This document shows positions 55,222-64,000 of a stretch of 64,000 bases of DNA, piece after piece. Position 1 is the first letter of the stretch, and each line of letters opens with the position of its first letter. A model generated the notes under the pieces. It was given only the letters and a program-made list of their open reading frames with translations, was not told the origin of the DNA and made no database searches. A program made the position numbers and the translations under genes. Source of the DNA: Siphonodentalium dalli (lineage: Eukaryota > Mollusca > Scaphopoda > Gadilida > Siphonodentaliidae); assembly GCA_032622095.1 (NCBI GenBank), contig CP136069.1, forward strand, positions 157,841,043 through 157,905,042. Direction: 5' to 3'.

Positions 55222-56592
55222 CACTGTTAGAAATTACTGTCGGTTCGACGGGTTCGGGCCGTCATAATCGACGGTCCCATACCGTTTCATCAGTTTGACG
55301 GTATTTTGCCATTATTTTATGTGCCATGAAAATTGTCTAAATTAAATATTTTCGTGATTCAAAGTCATGCCGTCAAAATTCAATAGTATAATTAGCTGGC
55401 GACCATATTATATACGACAATTTATTATGACTCCATACAGTATGACTTAATCTTACTCTGCTGATATTTAATATGTATATAATATCGGCATTCATTCTGT
55501 GTTAATCGGATCGGTACGTAAATTGATGAGTACGTTATTCTCGTTATTCCGGGGTTGAGTTCCCGCTTTAGCAGTCAGATAATTTTTTCGCCATTTTTAT
55601 TTGCCGTTGAATATTTAATCGCAAATAATTGTTTTTGGGGAAACTGTTACCTTTTCCATTGTGGACAGTTGTTAAGACGGTCTGATTTCGATTCCTTTGA
55701 TAACCGGACAAGTTTCAATTCTGCGAAAACGGGCTTAATCGTTGACAAATTCCACTAAATTAGAGAGCAGAGATTCATGCCAATAACACGAGCTTCAATG
55801 TCAGCCAATAGTGACAATAATAACAACAACGACTCAACGAGCAGATATTACTGTTAGAATGTTGACAATCCAGTTGACAGTGTTCTGAATCTGATTGTTT
55901 CAAAGCACATGCATGTACATTTACAAGAGAGGATATACATGTACATGTACTGTATGCACCAGTGTAATTCACAAGAGCTTCGGTGTCAACAACAACAACA
56001 CCGTAAACAATGAACTGACGCCGCGCAGTGACGGATGATCACATATCTACAATTCCAACTTTACAATTACACGGACCAATTCATCCTGTGTTCATCAATT
56101 TCCATTGAAACATGTGGATATGCGACATTGTCATCATTCGCCATGTTATCGTCAAGATATTACGACAATTTACCGGGAGTACACTATTGGCTGGATGTTC
56201 CTATCAAACTAGCTTTGGTTGATTTACTGATATTGATACTAAGTGGTTGTGATACCAGTATACAGTTTGATGCATCATGCTTTAAAATTTCATGGAAAAC
56301 GTGCGACTACAGGAGAATAAATTACCAAATTACTGTTGCACTGACATCACCCATCAATGTCCAATTAGTACAATAAAATACCAAATTACTGTTACACTGA
56401 CATCAACCATCGATGTCCAATGAGTACAATAAAATACCGCATTGGAATTAAAGTGCATTGAGCACTATTCCTAATATAAAATTTCGACTAAAGTATTTGT
56501 GAACTTACTATGTGCCAAGTCATTGCGCACAGTTATTATGGGATCTGCTGTTGTCTTGAAGGTTCAAATCCCAACTAGCTGTTATTGATATA

Positions 56593-57098
56593 CAGTACCA
56601 GTCAAAAGAAGTGGTATATTAAGCGGTGCTATTTCGCGCCCAATATCGCAATAATATTGCAAGTGGAAAAGCTTATAAGCATGTCGCTTGAGATATTATT
56701 GCAATATTTTGCGCTTAATATCTCAATATTTTGCGCTTAATATTGCGACATCTTGCGCTAAAAATTGTGACATTCAAATCAAATTATTGCTTCTTCTATA
56801 TTGTTTATTGTATAAATAGAGACAATGTTTTAGATATGTATATAATTATAGTTGTAAATGCTATATGTACACTATGTGTACAATATATGCACAGTATTTA
56901 TCTAATATAAATATAACAATATCGGGTCTGTATGAAATTTAGCGCGCTTAGTATCGCAATATTTTGCATTCAATATAGCAATAATAAGCGCGACAGATGT
57001 TTGGTAGTGTGCTATAATCACGCCTTTTTCTATATTAAGCACGCTCAATATCGCAATAAAGGTGAGCCTAAAAATACCACTTCTTCTGACTGGTACTG
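56593..57098. mobile_element. Tc1/mariner-type element (506 bp) nested in the CACTA-like element
   Basis: TA flanks both sides (56591-56592 and 57099-57100). The ends CAGTACCAGTCAAAAGAAGT and inverse ACTTCTTCTGACTGGTACTG pair over ~27 bases. Internally it carries repeated words GCGC(T)TAATAT.. and TCGCAATA near 56620-56770 and 56938-57060. Non-coding. Confidence 0.85.
56630..56780. repeat. Short tandem words TTGCGCTTAATAT(C/T)..AATA
   Basis: Four to five degenerate ~25-base units within the nested mariner-type element, with a mirrored set near 56938-57055. Confidence 0.7.
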
Positions 57099-58066
57099 TA
57101 TTGTCATGATGTACGGATTCACCTGTTAAAACAAAAAACTATGTTTACAAGTGACTGGACAATTTCACGCCTTACATGTTACCAAAAAATATGCCATTGA
57201 GATATTTTACATTTACATGTACATAAATTTGAGTTTTAACTGTGAAACATGTAGCTTTGTTCTTTTTATGGCATAAAAGGGCATGCCGATTCATGTTTTT
57301 AGAATGGTCGAAATTAGTATTACTCATAACTGAATAGTGATGGGTTGGCTTATCATCTATCAGTAGTATCGTTTTTTTTATTTACAGCCATATTTATACA
57401 GTAGTTAGTGAAATGCAAACACATTACGCGTGCGCAGCCTTTTCCGGATTAAATTCTACGAGGCAGATAACAAGCTTGATCCTCTGCAAACTGCAAAGTT
57501 TCATAAGTATTGTCTATCAATTTATGCATTGAGGATTTACATTTCATAAAAACTATGATCGTAACATAAGAACTAAGATGAATTTTTCAGTTACGAATAA
57601 TACTAGTTTCGACCATTCAAAAACATATGAATCGTAATGCCTACTGGGAAATCATATTGTCACCATGGGAACCTGGTTAATTCTATGGTAAATCTATGGT
57701 AAATTAGCCAATTAAGAGCAAAAAATTGGTGTGGTCGATATATGTTTATTCTCTCCTCCAATATTGATGGTACAGAGACAGATTACAATAACAATACCTA
57801 TCCCCTGTCACGTGCGGATAACAATTGACCCATGAAAAATACCATTGGTCTGACCTTTATTAGTTACGGTCTTGATATTAATTAAACGGTGTTGAACCGT
57901 AAAAAATACAACGGTCTGACAGTTAATGGTTATAGTCTGCCAGTTACTTAAACTGTTTTATACCGTGGAACATGCTACGGCCTGGCCGTGTGTTTAACGG
58001 TCAAATGTTGGCAGCGATGTTGCACGGTCTCAGAGCGTTAACACAACTTTATTTTTTCTAACAGTG

Positions 58067-59369
58067 TAGAACATACGTATTAATATAAGAACATCAGTTC
58101 TGGTCTAGAATCTAGACGAACGTGGGCGTGGCTTTGATCATTTATGTGTGCGAGCATGGGTAAATCTGTAGTGTTGTTTCAAGGTGCGCTCTATAAATAA
58201 TACCAGCCCAGTGGTAATAACTGACATCGGATGTGTTCAAAAGTCTTTTCAGAACCATTGGCATCGGTAATAACAGTTAACTGGTGGTTGATGATGAACA
58301 TCTGCATTTCAAAATCCATACGGGACAAATATATTTTCACCTACTGCTCAAATATTGTGCTTATACAGGAAGATTGTCATATCTTCGAGGAAGATTTTCC
58401 AAATTATGAAAGGAAGAATTCCTAATTCGTGCCAGAACTCTCATAAAAACATGATACAAATCTTGCATAATGACTATTACACATATCTTGGACAATCGGG
58501 TGGCATTCTGCGTATAATTGTAGCCCTTCTGGAAAATATGCTGGACTTTTCTAGCTAATACTGATTCAGCATTGTGCAAAAATAGAGCATGCCCTTGGGA
58601 AATTGGATTAAGAGGATGATGGCGCGTACACATGACGGGCAAGAAACTGTCATGAATTCCCCATTTGACTTACTTGACCAACGAACAAAAATAATACAGG
58701 AAAACATCCGATGTAGGTAGTGAACTGGTATGTTATCACATGTGTGTGATATGTGTTCAACTTGATTGGTGGTCATCGGTATCCGTTAAAAATCTCTAAG
58801 GGATACGCTGGTAACCGATCACGCACTCGAGCTATGATCATCAATATTATCGCCTGTTTCAACAACTGACTTCGTAATTCCATTTGAGGTGGGTTGAAAG
58901 AATTGCTGAAGTATTATATGGATATATATGTGTAGGGGCGTATATCTATAGAGGGTTTACGTTAGTTTAAACATGTATGATGATGAAAGATATTGATGGT
59001 TATAGTGGGATTTGGCAGTAAGAATAGTGCTTATCTTAAGCCATCTCATACACATATGAAATATTGAATGGTGACCTTTTCATACAGGCAAAAATAGAAT
59101 GTACATTTCGATGTATATAAATGTATACAGCTCAATGAAATTAGTGTTGTTATGTTAATCGTAGCAGATTTTGGCACGGTACTTTGGGATCGATATTACA
59201 TTTAATTTAATTTTGATGTGTTTTTAATTTGTTCTATACATAGCCTAAGATCGTATACATCAGGTATGTGCATAATATGGCTTGAATCTGCCAGTTAGTT
59301 CTATATATTTCTGAATTTTAGCGAATATCTCAATTTTTTTGGATAAGGGAAGTGATTTTGAACCTTCTA
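58067..59369. other. No recognised gene
   Basis: Several 60-90 codon frames on both strands at 58230-58780 have no family features. AT-rich. Confidence 0.4.
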
Positions 59370-60290
59370 AGTGTGTTTTTGTATCCAAATTATTAACGTT
59401 GCTCAGACATATAATATATATATCTCGGCTTCAAAGACCGGGCAATAGTGCAAGAAGTGTGATAATGTTTCAACTTCGCCACATATACAATATTGATTGT
59501 CTTGTATATGATTGCGATATAACTCGTAGTTCAGATTGCTACACCCTAGTCGTAGTCGACAATGGAAATTTGACTTCGTCTTGTGTAAGCAAATTCCATG
59601 TAACGGGGGCTCACGACGAGATCAGTATTAAGAAAGTCCGATATGGTTTCACAGTTTTTGGCCTTCAGTGGTAGATCATTCCATAGATTCACAGCTGTAG
59701 GTAAAATGGATTTTTTATATGATTCAGTATTACAAAAAAAACAGGTTTCATGTGTTTAGGTCTGAAGTCGTAATTTGTTAGACTCCCTGATAGAGACATA
59801 CTTCAGGACAGAACGAATAAATGACAAATATATTCTTTCTAGTGACCTGTCAAGGTTTAATTTATGCCTCCTCAGCAGGGACAGCCTACTATAAGCTCGT
59901 TTTTCAATATCTGCGATATGGTCTTTCCATTGACCATCGGAACTAAAACTTAGAATTAGGTGTTTATGTGTAGCTACTTCGCATATTGATTGATTTGCCA
60001 ATTTGAGATGGGGGTGGCTAGGTTTAATTTCTTTCCTGCTAACTAAGGGTGATGCAGTTTTGGATGGGTTAAATTTAACGAGCCAGCTGTTAGACCAATC
60101 GTGTATTTCGATATATCTTTGTTTGGAACGTCAGCAGACAGTATGGGATCTTCTACTGCTAGATAAAGGGAGGTATCGTCTGCAAAAAGTCGGATATTAC
60201 TTGTTGACGTTGTTGGTTTACGTTGACGGAGGATTCCCCCCCTTGAACCAGGCCAAACTCCCAAGATCACATAATTCAATTTGCACCCCT
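59370..60290 (-). pseudogene. 5'-truncated LINE (CR1/Jockey-like), reverse transcriptase to C-terminal tail
   Basis: Minus strand. A degraded GVPQGS..LGP region (60240-60265) and NIRLFADDTSLYLAVEDP (motif with the catalytic ADD) are followed by NPSK near 60065, ANQSICEVATHKHLILSF, WKDHIADIEKRAYSRLSLLRRHKLNLDRS and RIYLSFIRSVLKY. WNDLPLKAKNCETISDFLN follows near 59665, then CRLRLGCSNLNYELYRNHI and CICGEVETLSHFLHYCPVFEAE near 59430. At least three frame changes and a small deletion in the 'LDRSSLE' area separate the blocks. Moderately old. A fourth LINE family in the window. Confidence 0.75.
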
Positions 60291-61094
60291 CCCCATCGCC
60301 TTTGAATTTCCCACCTGGTACCTCAGATGCCTTGTGACTGGAGACCGGGGAGGGAGGTACCTAGAGGAAATTTCAAACCAGTATTTTGACCAAAAGTAGG
60401 AAGAATGCAATGTTGGTCTAAAACAAAAAATTAATCATACATTTCAACCCATTGTTGTCTAATATTGTGACATATATGACATTTCCAACAGGTGAATACC
60501 TTCCCATTATATAGAAGGTAGTTATGCATGAGAGCAGCAGTGTGGCTACAGGTCGGTGTGTGCCTCATCCCACCGACTCTACGGTAACACATGTCAGCAG
60601 TCGGAAATGTCATAATGTTATGAAATACCAATATGGACTATAGGTTGTGTAACGTGGAAGGGTAGGGGGTCTTAAATGATATTTAAGACTGATAAGTGAT
60701 ATAGGTCGAGCGGATTTATGACGTTCCCAGCCCGTTACAAATTTAATAGAGCGCCTTAATTGACCATTCTTGGGTACTAGATCCGGACTTGTCTTGAGTT
60801 CCTGTTGGGGCGTGATCAATCAACGTGACTAGATATGAAAATGAAATGCTCCAATTTATTAGATAACAATAACATGTCGAATTATAGTATCATATTCATA
60901 GGCCATTGGTATAGTTATTGTAGTTATTGCATATGTTTGAGGTATGCCTCTGGATAGACTGGGCGTTCACTTGAGTCTTGGCTTGTTTATTCAATTAATC
61001 TCCGTAATTCATCACCTTTCTACTCTAGCACCTTAGATTGTAAATCCGTATCACGGTCACCAATGTCTATTCAAAGATTACTTCCTGTTGACTG
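60291..61094. other. No recognised gene
   Basis: A small foldback AAATTTCCCACCTGGTACCT / AGGTACCTAGAGGAAATTT lies at 60302-60377. Minus frames at 60431-60631 (with CYRRVGGMRHTPTC and CWKCHICHN) and 60610-60819 have protein-like stretches but no recognised domain. The LTR element begins at about 61095. Confidence 0.45.
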
Positions 61095-61626
61095 ATCCCC
61101 AAATGTGGGTAGTAGTGGCTTAAATACTACTACCCACAACTACCTACAAAATACCCACAAGTGAACGTGCAGTGCTACCCACAAATCATACCTTACCTAC
61201 AACTGCTAACTACAAGGTAGTTTGACGAGCGCCGTTGACAGCGTTGGGCGGGGCCACGAAGGAATCCGCCAATCGCGCAACAGTGCTCGCTGACATGTAA
61301 ACAAATGAGGTGAATGAAGTGATGAAAACAATGAATAAATATCGCGATATCGTGCTATTAATTACATGAAATGAGTTATTTATACATAGCATGGATGGGT
61401 TATGAGATGATACAAACAGAAGTGATTTAATTTATGATATTTACGGAATAATGTATGTTTTGACGCGATAGAAGTGGACGAACTTTTACAAATGTACGGA
61501 AAGCCGCGAATGTACCGATGAATTATATAAATAAAAGTAAGGAACGAATCAATGTTAAAACATGAGAAATACAATAATACGTAATGCATAATAACCGAAG
61601 AGAGTGCCTGTAGCTATGCTACATCA
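61095..61626 (-). repeat. Putative 3' LTR (~530 bp) of the gypsy-type element
   Basis: In element orientation it begins TGATGTAGCATAGC directly after the polypurine tract and is taken to end at ...ACTACTACCCACA near 61095, giving TG...CA ends. It contains several TACCCACA words (61125-61180). The outer end is a judgement because the second LTR is not available. Confidence 0.6.
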
Positions 61627-61637
61627 CCCCCCTCCTA
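61627..61637 (-). other. Polypurine tract
   Basis: AGGAGGGGGG on the minus strand, adjacent to the TG of the LTR; the usual plus-strand primer of LTR elements. Confidence 0.75.
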
Positions 61638-61758
61638 AAGAAAAAATCGGATCGCCGGATCCGTTAACCTTAATCCAACAACTACCATAGTAAATTTAAC
61701 CTTACGAAACTATATAACAAACATTTTCAAGGTAAGTTATCAACAATATAATCATCTT

Positions 61759-62082
61759 CTATTCTTCTGCTCTCATCCGATTGGGCAAGCATAAGTCCAA
61801 GGGACCATCGTCCGTGTCCTTGATGACCTCTTCAGATTCCTCGGTGGACGTACTGGCGTCTACTGTCTGTATCCTCTTCTCTTCGGTATGAGTACTGGCC
61901 TCCGTACTCTGAACCTGGTTCTTTGTCTGCGTCTCCTGGTCCATCTTGGTAACCATCTCTGTCTCCGCCCCCTTACCAAGAACCCTCGTGGTTCTATCCT
62001 CCGTCTGGATTCCTCGATGTTGTCCTTCCTTGAGCTGAGGTGCACGCCTCCAGTGATCGATATGCTCAATTATAAGCTCCAT
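61759..62082 (-). CDS. Short acidic, Thr/Glu-rich frame of the gypsy-type element
   Basis: 107 codons overlapping the end of the zinc-finger frame by 17 bases. Composition is dominated by Glu, Thr, Gln and Lys, with repeated STEE/TQT-like words (ASTHTEEKR, DASTSTEESEE). No domain recognised. It lies between the zinc-finger frame and the LTR. Confidence 0.45.
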   Translation of the reverse strand: MELIIEHIDHWRRAPQLKEGQHRGIQTEDRTTRVLGKGAETEMVTKMDQETQTKNQVQSTEASTHTEEKRIQTVDASTSTEESEEVIKDTDDGPLDLCLPNRMRAEE

Positions 62083-62950
62083 TAGGCAGCGTCACCCTCT
62101 CAATCCGGGTGAGACCTTCGTATCCGTCTGGGACGAACCTTCGTCGATAATATTGCAGGTGCTCCCTCGCCTCTCTCAAACCTGCTCTGAATATTTCACC
62201 TTGGTGACTCTCAATGTATTCGGAAGGTGCACCCATCAGGAAAAACCGTGGGTCAGCAGATAGCTGTCGCAGGTGGGTGATAGGATGTGGCAATTTAAGC
62301 ATGCCAGCGATGTCCAGCGATCTCAGCCGATCGACTTTATAACCTGGCACATACTCTTCCACCGTGTTCATGGACGATTCCTTCGTTACCATAGCATCTG
62401 TCTGCATCTCTGAATCCTTCACCTCTACCCCGTCCATCTGCATCTCTGTATCCACTAAAGACTCCTTCGCCTCCGCCTCATACGCCTGACTTTCCGAACC
62501 ACAAACCATTAACTCGGGCATAACTTCCGCCACTATTTCTGCCAGAATATCACCATCTCCATAACGAACCATGGGTGAGGTCTCCTCGAATATGTTATCA
62601 GGGGGTAACTTAAGAACTGGCTCCACGGAAAGCCATTCAGTCGCCGGCTGATCGAATATATCATGCATGACCGTATCCTTGACTTTGGCTTTTTGAACAT
62701 TATCACATCCTCTCCCGACCTTGACCACTTTTGATTTCACTGTGGGAACTGACTCTCCTGATGAATGTCTGCTTTTTATATGGAGATCTAGATGCTCCCG
62801 TCGTCCGGCCTCATATTTGCATGAATCACAATTGTATTTCTTCTCCTCGTGTACCTCCCGTTCATGTCGATTTCGCCGTGTCTTGGTGTCAAAGACTTTG
62901 AAACAATCATGGCAGTAAAATCTGTCGTCTTTGAAGTTTCGATCCGCCAT
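62066..62950 (-). CDS. C2H2 zinc-finger protein frame in the env position of the gypsy-type element
   Basis: 294 codons from ATG (62950). The N-terminus has two C2H2-type fingers: FYCHDCFKVFDTKTRRNRHEREVH and a YNCDSCKYEAGRREHLDLH...H unit. The middle is acidic with repeated 'KDSEMQTD/DTEMQMD' words. The C-terminus is a distinct block (LPHPITHLRQLSADPRFFLMGAPSEY ... ARE..QYYRRRF). It is placed after integrase and before the LTR, where env or accessory genes sit in some Ty3/gypsy elements. The function is unknown: DNA or RNA binding is inferred from the fingers only. It could be a captured host gene. Confidence 0.65.
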   Translation of the reverse strand: MADRNFKDDRFYCHDCFKVFDTKTRRNRHEREVHEEKKYNCDSCKYEAGRREHLDLHIKSRHSSGESVPTVKSKVVKVGRGCDNVQKAKVKDTVMHDIFDQPATEWLSVEPVLKLPPDNIFEETSPMVRYGDGDILAEIVAEVMPELMVCGSESQAYEAEAKESLVDTEMQMDGVEVKDSEMQTDAMVTKESSMNTVEEYVPGYKVDRLRSLDIAGMLKLPHPITHLRQLSADPRFFLMGAPSEYIESHQGEIFRAGLREAREHLQYYRRRFVPDGYEGLTRIERVTLPNGAYN

Positions 62951-63025
62951 CTGAAGTGACAGAAATAGAGGACACTAAGTAATGGACATAGTCTACCATT
63001 CTCGGAAGTTTACATATTTTTATCT

Positions 63026-64000
63026 TTAATCTAGATCCTTACTTCTCGTGATCACGCCCGCAGGTACGAACCATCTCTTGTCTTTGCCAGAGTAGGGCTT
63101 GACACGGTCTATGTGAACCACTTTAGATAATTTCTTTGGACCTCTCTTTATACGAACTAAAACAGTTGACAATCTGTCGGTCACGATATAAGGGCCCTCA
63201 AATTTTGGAACTAGCTTCCTGGACAAGCCTTTACCCATACTTGTGACTCGCAGCAGCACTGCATCCCCCACATTCATTTCCTCTGTCTTTCGCACTTTAA
63301 CATCGTAATTTCTCTTCTGCCTATTACTTGCGGCTTTCGTTCTCGCCCTCGCTACCTCATGTACTTTCAGAAACTTTTCCAACAGGTCCCCAACATATCT
63401 CGCTATTTTCTCAGACTCTCCGCTTTCTCGTTAACGCTCAAGGTAAGAGTACATGCAATCAATAGGAAGGTTCATTTCGCGACCAAGCATCATTAGACTC
63501 GGTGAGACACATGTGCTGTCGTGAACAGTTGATCGGTATGCCCACATGATCATAGGCAGCCAATCATCCCAGTTTTTCTGTGACCTTTCGATGTGTTTAC
63601 GCAGTATCTTCTTTATCGATCTCATCATTCTCTCTGCTAAACCGCCACTCTGTGGATGAAAGGCAGTCGTCCTGGTCTTATCTATACTAAAAGTTTCACA
63701 CAGAGACTGAATCAGTTTACTCTCGAACTTTCGGCCTTGGTCCATATTAATCTGAAGTGGGACTCCCCATCGTGTTATATACTCTCTTGCCAAGACACCT
63801 ACAACTGTTTCAGCTTCTTGGTTTGGCATAGGGAAAGCTTCCACCCAAAGGGTGAAGTAGTCGACCACAACCAAGATATATCGGTTCCCATCATGTGACT
63901 TTGGCAATGGCCCAGTTATATCTATTCCTACTATTTCCAGTGGAGCTCCCACCAAGTATTGCTGCATGTGCCCTGTCTTCTTAGGTGAAGGTCTCTGTTT
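63026..64000 (-). pseudogene. Integrase region of the gypsy-type element
   Basis: This is the core of a DDE-type retroelement integrase (GIDITGPLP, ILVVVDYFTLWVEAFP, MDQGRKFES, AFHPQSGG). It is followed by the C-terminal part VGDAVLLR, KLVPKFEGPYIVTDRL and VHIDRVKPY, typical of Ty3/gypsy. It runs off the window edge at its N-terminal side. Broken, about one interruption in the visible part. Confidence 0.9.

Larger units (their letters stand above)
55222..58066. mobile_element. CACTA/EnSpm-like non-autonomous transposon (2.85 kb)
   Basis: Ends are CACTGTTAGAAATTAC and, inverted, TTTTTTCTAACAGTG. Inside both ends lie many short ACGGT/ACCGT words in both directions (55234-55320 and 57880-58035). 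Such subterminal motifs are typical of CACTA elements. The end CACTG rather than CACTA is seen in animal members. No transposase frame is recognised. Target duplication is unclear (TA on each side at most). A mariner-type element is nested inside. Confidence 0.65.
61095..64000 (-). mobile_element. Ty3/gypsy-type LTR retrotransposon, 3' part (continues past window end)
   Basis: Minus-strand order, from the window edge: integrase core and C-terminal region, an extra zinc-finger frame, a short acidic/Thr-rich frame, a polypurine tract and one LTR. The protease, reverse transcriptase, gag and 5' LTR are outside the window. Family assignment rests on the integrase style and the chromo/GPY-type C-terminal part. 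The visible part looks young, with about one break. Age cannot be dated because only one LTR is present here. Confidence 0.85.

Noticed and set aside
56540-56600. tRNA-like B box GGTTCAAATCCC
   Set aside because: No convincing A box, no cloverleaf and no 3' tail; likely chance.
59339-59674. 111-aa plus-strand frame
   Set aside because: Antisense shadow of the minus-strand LINE C-terminal region.

Overview
This is AT-rich eukaryotic DNA with long introns, spliced exons, CR1/Jockey-type LINEs, a Ty3/gypsy element, many foldback (MITE-like) repeats, and minisatellites. It is an animal genome, most likely an aquatic invertebrate and plausibly a mollusc. The pairing of a PAN/apple exon with a C-type-lectin exon and the '(ACAG)n plus TATATA' repeat tails fit that, but the phylum is an inference and nothing here fixes the species. 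There are no bacterial operons, and I saw no tRNA, rRNA or CRISPR array.

Host coding content is sparse. The best host gene lies on the + strand: a signal-peptide/PAN exon (14460-14730) and the first half of a C-type lectin domain (40854-41045). They are separated by a 26.1-kb putative intron, and both ends are phase 1. A weak candidate last exon lies at 48283-48539. Everything between is repeats, so the window reads as one large intron (or two) filled with mobile elements.

Layout: 0-0.4 kb TA-type microsatellite. 0.6-4.15 kb a near-complete, recently disabled LINE (endonuclease plus reverse transcriptase). 4.29-7.71 kb copy A of a 3.4-kb dispersed unit. 8.85-13.63 kb a 4.8-kb DNA transposon with about 680-bp terminal inverted repeats (TIRs) and a decayed minus-strand gene ending in a tesmin-like CXC cysteine motif. 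15.0-16.0 kb two piggyBac-type MITEs with TTAA target duplications. 15.7-17.8 kb a tandem duplication. 18.7-23.37 kb copy B of the 3.4-kb unit (inverted relative to A), enlarged by a threefold 700-bp tandem array. 24.4-25.5 kb smaller dispersed repeats. 25.73-31.16 kb a 5.4-kb imperfect palindrome with arms carrying arrays of AAGATGGCGGCC-like motifs. 33.95-36.0 kb degenerate repeat array. 36.3 kb near-perfect 212-bp mariner-type palindrome. 37.4-38.15 kb another foldback. 39.3-39.83 kb a LINE 3' end. 42.0-47.16 kb a tandem repeat split by copy C of the 3.4-kb unit. 49.2-49.85 kb LINE reverse-transcriptase scrap and half of a palindromic MITE. 50.65 and 54.25 kb two arrays of one ~28-bp minisatellite. 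55.22-58.07 kb a CACTA-like element with a mariner-type element nested in it. 59.37-60.29 kb another LINE fragment (minus). 61.1-64.0 kb the 3' part of a Ty3/gypsy LTR retrotransposon (minus), with integrase, an extra C2H2 zinc-finger frame and an LTR.

The elements do not work together as a pathway. They form nested layers of insertion. The ordering is partly readable: C interrupts an older tandem repeat, and the mariner-type element interrupts the CACTA-like one. A and C are almost identical and opposite in orientation, 35.7 kb apart.
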